This document shows, in pieces, positions 7,252-8,473 of a stretch of DNA of 8,473 nucleotides. The DNA lies in contig NZ_CAUFJQ010000085.1 of the NCBI RefSeq assembly GCF_959025735.1, positions 1 to 8,473 of the forward strand, given 5' to 3'. Numbering within the stretch: the stretch's first letter is position 1; each line of letters opens with the position of its first letter. Under the pieces are notes generated by a model, which was not told the origin of the DNA, ran no database searches, and saw nothing but the letters and a program-made list of their open reading frames with translations. A program made the position numbers and the translations under genes. Origin of the DNA: an uncultured Streptococcus sp. Lineage in GTDB: Bacteria; Bacillota; Bacilli; Lactobacillales; Streptococcaceae.

Positions 7252-7270
7252 GTAAAACTCCTTAAGAAAT

Positions 7271-7287
7271 TTTAAGTTTATTTTAAG
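7271..7287. promoter_or_regulatory. CiaR-type direct repeat TTTAAG-N5-TTTAAG
   Basis: On the + strand two TTTAAG hexamers (7271-7276 and 7282-7287) are separated by exactly 5 bases, matching the published CiaR consensus NTTAAG-N5-WTTAAG. A third hexamer, CTTAAG at 7261-7266, lies one turn further with a 4-base gap. The repeat directly follows the -10 box of the lipoprotein gene and covers the predicted transcription start. That position would suit repression better than activation. The region is AT-rich, so chance is not excluded. Confidence 0.55.
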
Positions 7288-7296
7288 ATTATACCA
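7288..7296 (-). promoter_or_regulatory. Extended -10 promoter of the peptide-binding lipoprotein gene
   Basis: On the - strand TGGTATAAT is a perfect extended -10 box (TGn plus consensus TATAAT). The -35 region at the usual distance (TTTTCT) is weak, as expected for extended -10 promoters. The start is predicted near 7281, giving a leader of about 30 bases that ends in TTAAGGAG before the ATG. Confidence 0.85.
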
Positions 7297-7342
7297 CAAA
7301 GATTTTCAGAAGAAAAGGAATTTTCAGAAAATTTTAGTTTAT

Positions 7343-7368
7343 AAAAAACTACTCCGGAGAGTGGTTCC
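7343..7368 (-). terminator. Intrinsic terminator of the M42 peptidase gene
   Basis: On the - strand AACCACTC pairs with GAGTAGTT with one C/A mismatch. The loop is UCCG closed by a C-G pair, a stable UNCG-type tetraloop. Six T residues follow (7348-7343). It lies just after the stop codon and separates this gene from the lipoprotein promoter. Confidence 0.85.
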
Positions 7369-7373
7369 AATTT

Positions 7374-8411
7374 TTAATCTACTAAGTCGCTCTTGAGGTA
7401 GGCATCGACCATGCCCTCTGTTGCGACTACAGAATCCAAGTGAGTCCGCTCATATGAGTGGCTAGATTCGATACCTGCTCCGAGGAGGGCATGTTTGACT
7501 TCTGCTCCTGCGCTCATGGCTGCAGAGGCATCTGATCCATAGAAAGGATAGATATCCAACTTATAAGGGATTTCTTGAGCTTTTGCCAAGGCTACTAAAT
7601 GCTGACGGAATTCGTAGTGATACGGTCCAGAAGCGTCTTTGACACAGATGGATACCGTGTATTCATCCGTCGCTTGGTCATCTCCCATAGCCCCCATGTC
7701 CACTGCCAAGTATTCGACCACTTCAGCCGGAATACTGGAATTAGCCCCATGCCCCACTTCTTCAAAGACTGAAAAGGCAAAGGTGGTCGTTACTGGCAAT
7801 TGGATCTGTTCTTCCTTATACACGCGCAGAAGATTCAAGAGAATCGCCGCACTCACCTTGTCATCTAAGTGACGAGATTTGATAAAGCCAGTATCAGTCA
7901 CAATGGTCCGTGGATCAAAGCTGACAAAATCACCTACTTCAATGCCAAGGGCACGGGTTTCTTTTTCATTGGTCACTTTTTCATCCAGACGGACTTCCAT
8001 ATTGTCCTGGGTCCGCTCGACAGTTCCTGCATCCTTGTAGACATGGCAAGAAGTCTGATGGACCAAAATTGTCCCCGAATGGGTCTTTCCGGTATTAGCC
8101 ACATGGACTGTACAATTTTCCCCCTCAATCATATTCCAAGGGAAACCACCGATACGGTCTAGCTTGAGGCGGCCATCTGCTTTCACCGCGCGGACAATAG
8201 CTCCCAAGGTATCCACATGGGCTGTGACATAGCGTTGCTTGTCTGTGATCACACCAGGAACGGTCACATTCACGCCTCCCTTAGCAGTCCGAGTCACTTC
8301 ATACCCAAAGCCTTCAATGGTTTTGACCAAATAGTCTGCGATCTCACGTGTAAAACCGGTCGGTGAAGGAATGGCTGTCAATTCCTGCAAATAAGTCACT
8401 GTCTGATTCAT
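7374..8411 (-). CDS. M42-family metallo-aminopeptidase (FrvX/YsdC-like)
   Basis: This 345-residue cytoplasmic enzyme is predicted to use a dinuclear metal centre to remove N-terminal residues from peptides. The M42 ligand set is complete: H65 in AHVDTLG, bridging D183 in HLDDK, catalytic E217 and ligand E218 in EEVGHG, D238 in AVDMGAMG, and H324 in SYERTH. The inserted PDZ-like domain typical of the family would occupy about residues 70-170, and SGTILVHQTSCH falls inside it. There is no signal peptide. It is not the usual streptococcal glutamyl aminopeptidase PepA: the third ligand motif reads HLDDK rather than WDNR and the N-terminus differs, so I give no symbol and the residue preference is unknown. 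TGGAGG lies 4 bases upstream of the ATG. The gene has its own promoter and terminator. Neighbouring peptide-related genes make a role in degrading imported peptides plausible. Confidence 0.92.
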   Translation of the reverse strand: MNQTVTYLQELTAIPSPTGFTREIADYLVKTIEGFGYEVTRTAKGGVNVTVPGVITDKQRYVTAHVDTLGAIVRAVKADGRLKLDRIGGFPWNMIEGENCTVHVANTGKTHSGTILVHQTSCHVYKDAGTVERTQDNMEVRLDEKVTNEKETRALGIEVGDFVSFDPRTIVTDTGFIKSRHLDDKVSAAILLNLLRVYKEEQIQLPVTTTFAFSVFEEVGHGANSSIPAEVVEYLAVDMGAMGDDQATDEYTVSICVKDASGPYHYEFRQHLVALAKAQEIPYKLDIYPFYGSDASAAMSAGAEVKHALLGAGIESSHSYERTHLDSVVATEGMVDAYLKSDLVD

Positions 8412-8436
8412 AATGCCTCCAAATGTGTTTTTCTTT

Positions 8437-8445
8437 ATTCTAGCA
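8437..8445 (-). promoter_or_regulatory. Extended -10 promoter of the M42 peptidase gene
   Basis: On the - strand TGCTAGAAT matches the extended -10 pattern TGnTATAAT with one change. The -35 hexamer at the usual distance is poor (TAGCTA). The predicted leader is about 20 bases and ends in TGGAGG. The last bases of the window contain nothing else that I recognise. Confidence 0.6.
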
Positions 8446-8473
8446 TGAAATAGGTGGAATAGCTAGAGGAGAG

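Noticed and set aside
7252..7299. TTG start at 7299 extending the lipoprotein by 16 residues
   Set aside because: The codon lies upstream of the TATAAT box at 7293-7288, so it would not be transcribed. The lipoprotein signal peptide begins properly at 7251.
7639..8162. Open frames opposite the M42 peptidase gene
   Set aside because: They are antisense to a gene with all metal ligands in place, and no initiation signals are seen.

Overview
The window looks like chromosomal DNA of a Streptococcus, most likely of the mitis/sanguinis/parasanguinis type. The evidence is an LPxTG-anchored surface peptidase, an AliA/AliB-type peptide-binding lipoprotein, moderate G+C, strong AGGAGG-type ribosome binding sites and extended -10 promoters. 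The species cannot be fixed from the sequence alone. I see no insertion sequence, prophage, CRISPR array, tRNA or rRNA, and all five genes look intact.

Layout: (1) 53-1516 on the + strand is an intracellular GH13 alpha-amylase (amyA), with an extended -10 box at the window edge and a strong intrinsic terminator. (2) 1517-1704 is a convergent intergenic region holding that terminator, an orphan cre-like box and the terminator of the opposing gene. (3) 1705-2019 on the - strand is thioredoxin (trxA), whose leader carries a perfect 17-base palindrome just before the ribosome binding site. (4) 2117-5146 (-) is a secreted, sortase-anchored Xaa-Pro dipeptidyl-peptidase; its sigma-A promoter has a near-consensus cre site between the -35 and -10 boxes. 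(5) 5266-7251 (-) is an oligopeptide-binding lipoprotein whose promoter carries a perfect CiaR-type direct repeat over the predicted transcription start. (6) 7374-8411 (-) is an M42-family metallo-aminopeptidase with its own promoter and terminator.

Three adjacent genes could form a functional series for protein-derived nutrition: X-Pro trimming at the cell surface, capture of oligopeptides, and cytoplasmic aminopeptidase digestion. Each appears to be its own transcription unit rather than part of an operon, and two carry different candidate regulatory sites (CcpA for the peptidase, CiaR for the binding protein). This pathway reading is inference.

No undescribed multi-gene system is apparent. 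The points most worth following up are regulatory: the cre in the surface-peptidase promoter, the CiaR-like box, the trxA leader palindrome and the orphan cre-like box between convergent genes.
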